Shown here one piece after another: positions 30,531-36,740 of a stretch of DNA of 36,740 nt (positions are counted from its first letter, which is position 1; every line of letters starts with the position of its first letter). Made by a program: the position numbers and the translations under genes. The notes under the pieces were generated by a model. That model was not told the DNA's origin. It did not search any database and worked only from the letters and a program-made list of their open reading frames with translations. The stretch spans positions 88,502-125,241 of the forward strand of contig NW_005434554.1 in NCBI RefSeq assembly GCF_000315625.1, read 5' to 3'. The stretch comes from Guillardia theta CCMP2712 (taxonomy: Eukaryota; Cryptophyceae; Pyrenomonadales; Geminigeraceae).

Positions 30531-31280
30531 ACCGCGTGTCTGATTGGATCCCCGGGCCCAAACCTTGATCCCACTTTCAAATATTTCTCTAGAATTTCAA
30601 TTTGAATAAAATATTTTCAATTTTGTTCAGAGGGAAGAGAAGACAGCTGTCACGAGAACGGAATGGAACGGGGCAGGAGGGGGATGAGGGTCTGTCATCA
30701 TCACCCTCATTCCGATGATTGGCTTCACCGGACAGGAGCCGGCAAAACTTATGTTCATGTAGTCATTTGGTTGGTAGGTGGGGGTGATAAGAAAGTGGAG
30801 GGAGGGGTGGTGCTCTGTCTTTATAAGGCACCTTGGTCGGGTCGGAGGGTAGGGATAGTCAATGACACTAACGGGTAGGGGTAGTCTTGGCTGCAGGGAC
30901 ACAGGGGTCGAATATCAGGTGAAGGACGACCAAGTGGTAGGTAGGGTGTAGTGCACAAAGGGGTAGGGTAGGTGTACATTGCCGGGTGGGGTGGAAGAAT
31001 TATAGTAGCGGGGGTACCATGGAATACGATGATGACGAATAGCTATCATGGGTGGGGTAGGTGGTGGTTTTTAGATGGGTGGGGGTCCCCACCCATCCAT
31101 CCATCGGTCCTCTTATGCCGACAGGGGCCGAGAGATGCGGAAAAGCTCATGGGGAGGAAGGGAGAGGAGGAGCGTGGATGAGGAGGAAGAAGACTCGGAG
31201 ATAGAGGTAGACATGGGATCGAGAGTTTGCCAGCACAGGTCGGGACAGAGAAGAGATGCAGGGAAACCAGTCAAAACAGG
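30531..31280. other. Intergenic region with G-rich motifs
   Basis: The left part near 30590-30625 is AT-rich (AATTTCAATTTGAATAAAAT), a plausible promoter for the divergent SAP18 gene. From 30775 to 31090 there are repeated G-rich blocks such as GGTGGGGGTG, GGAGGGGTGG and GGGTGGGGTAGG. A small stem occurs at 30685-30713 (ATGAGGGT with ACCCTCAT). From 31140 on the plus strand is GA-rich. No convincing exon was found. Confidence 0.4.
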
Positions 31281-32185
31281 TCAACGAAAGTTGCGATAGC
31301 TTGATTTTGTGATTGGTGTTGCTGTGCGGAGAGGGGTGGTAGAGGAAGACATGAAAGCAATCGAGATGGATGATACTGACGGATCTTGAACTTGTCTCTG
31401 GTAGGGGAGGGAGGCATCTCTTCTTCTTGGGTCTCTTATATCGTGAGTTATCTTGTCTACAACCGTGGGTACTGCACGAGCCCCTGCCATCATGCTGCCA
31501 AGCTGCAGGCGCTGCAAGCGTCTGACATGGTGACGAACATCTTGATCCCCTTATCCGATCCCCTTCCCCTTCCTGCTCCTCCTGCTCCTCATCCCTGACT
31601 TCCTCCCCTCTCGGCTCCTCCATCTTTCGTCTCTACCTCGTTCTCCGACGCTCGTTGTGCACTCCCTGCACTTCCACCTTGTCGATCTCATTCTTGATCT
31701 CTAGGCTCGCCGCTCTTTGCTGTGCGATGAGCTTCACTGCCGTCGAGGTTTGTAGCGAGGAAGGGAAGCAGGAGGGTTGACTTGCTCACAGGCGCTTTTC
31801 AAAGAACCTCTTCGCCCAATGTTGATGCCCAAAACGGTCCTGACCAGGAGCCTGGTAAGTAACGCATGCCATACACGCCTCCTCCTCCTCCTCCTCCTCC
31901 TCCTCCTCCTCCTCCTCCTTCTCCTTCTCATTCTCCTTCTCTCCTCCTTCTCCTTCTTATCCTCCTTCTCATCCTCCTTCTCCTCCTCCTCCTCCTCCTC
32001 CTCCTCCTTCTCCTCCTCCTTCTCCTTCTCCTTCTCCTCCTTCTCCTTCTCATCCTCCTTCTCATCCTCCTTCTCCTCCTCTTCCTCCAGATCCTGTTCC
32101 TCCTCATTGACCCCTTGCTCACTCTCCTCAACACCTTCCCCGCGCTCTTTGTGGCTGCCGCGCTGTCTTGGTCACGGCGAGTCAT
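31281..32185 (-). CDS. Unrecognised basic protein, five proposed exons
   Basis: Proposed minus-strand exons with matching phases: 32185-32112, 31851-31790, 31736-31637, 31521-31464, 31397-31281; about 136 residues. It begins MTRRDQDSAAATKSAGKVLR, continues LLVRTVLGINIGRRGSLKSA and LKLIAQQRAASLEIKNEIDK, then RLQRLQLGSMMAGARAV, and ends in a Ser/Thr-rich tail. Sequence character (amphipathic, charged) and two good splice sites (GTGAGC donor at 31789; acceptor TTACTTACCAG at 31852) favour this strand, but the first donor (GTCAAT) is weak. An alternative plus-strand exon chain in the same DNA is also open and phase-consistent. No family is recognised. The start lies 51 bp from the divergent SERCA start. 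Confidence 0.38.
31884..32095 (+). repeat. Polypyrimidine CTC/CTT tract of ~210 bp
   Basis: An uninterrupted pyrimidine run except for a few A bases. It lies in a proposed intron of the minus-strand gene. The other strand is equally open, giving poly-Arg or poly-Ser ORFs that are artefacts. Confidence 0.93.
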
Positions 32186-32236
32186 CAGGGAGGAGCTGGC
32201 TCGCAGCTGCGAGGAGGCGCTCAGGTTCACCCGGAC

Positions 32237-36631
<4,395 letters not shown>

Positions 36632-36691
36632 GTAAGGAAGCAAGGCAGAGAGGGAGGAAGAAGAAAGAGGGGGGGTGGGTGGGGGAGAAAT

Positions 36692-36740
36692 GGAAGGGAG
36701 GGAGGGAGGGAGGGAGGGAGGGAGGGAGGGAGGGAGGGAC
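36692..36740 (+). repeat. GGGA tetranucleotide repeat at the window's right edge
   Basis: About twelve perfect GGGA units in the intron following SERCA exon 19, running off the edge. Confidence 0.95.

Overview
The window is nuclear DNA of a eukaryotic alga with a complex (secondary) plastid. Nearly every gene is cut by short GT-AG introns, many only 43-60 bp. The genes are eukaryotic: a SERCA-type calcium pump, SAP18, a GSKIP-domain protein, an NSUN2-type RNA methyltransferase and a urease accessory protein. At least one protein starts with a two-part presequence (signal peptide, then a transit-like stretch beginning with Phe), as in plastid proteins of cryptophytes and their relatives. A cryptophyte such as Guillardia is my best guess. 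It rests on gene style only and is not proven.

I rebuilt the genes by chaining exons with matching intron phase and family similarity. Left to right: an endonuclease III-like DNA glycosylase (minus, running off the left edge); a large RING-H2/Cys-His/polyGln/TPR protein (plus); a GSKIP-domain protein with a signal peptide (minus); urease accessory protein UreD (plus, 10 exons); an NSUN2/TRM4 tRNA m5C methyltransferase with a signal-like N-terminus (minus, 17 exons, one intron holding a 100-N assembly gap); an RluF/RsuA-type pseudouridine synthase with a plastid-type presequence (plus); two small unrecognised genes (minus, then plus); a coiled-coil protein (minus); and a giant gene (plus) for a ~2,750-residue membrane-anchored surface protein with an LCCL domain, about 25 chitobiase-type (CHB_HEX_C_1) domains and a Cys-rich tail. 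Then come 1.8 kb of intergenic DNA, an acyltransferase-3 membrane protein (plus), SAP18 (minus), a weakly supported minus-strand gene, and the first 19 exons of a SERCA-type Ca2+-ATPase (plus) that runs off the right edge.

Two architectural themes stand out. First, the first ten genes strictly alternate strand, with very small gaps: convergent stop codons 1 bp apart, divergent start codons 5 bp apart, and one 10-bp overlap of 3' ends. Second, introns and spacers are packed with strand-asymmetric polypurine/polypyrimidine simple repeats. These make many long spurious ORFs, which I have not annotated.

The strongest biological leads are: the giant surface protein, with a nearly identical 1,806-bp higher-order repeat present 3.26 times; the RING-to-TPR fusion; a divergent pair of RNA-modification enzymes that both seem to be sent into the plastid complex; and a cluster of non-coding structures (inverted repeat, hairpins, G-rich repeat, 38-bp tandem repeat) between 26.3 and 27.8 kb.
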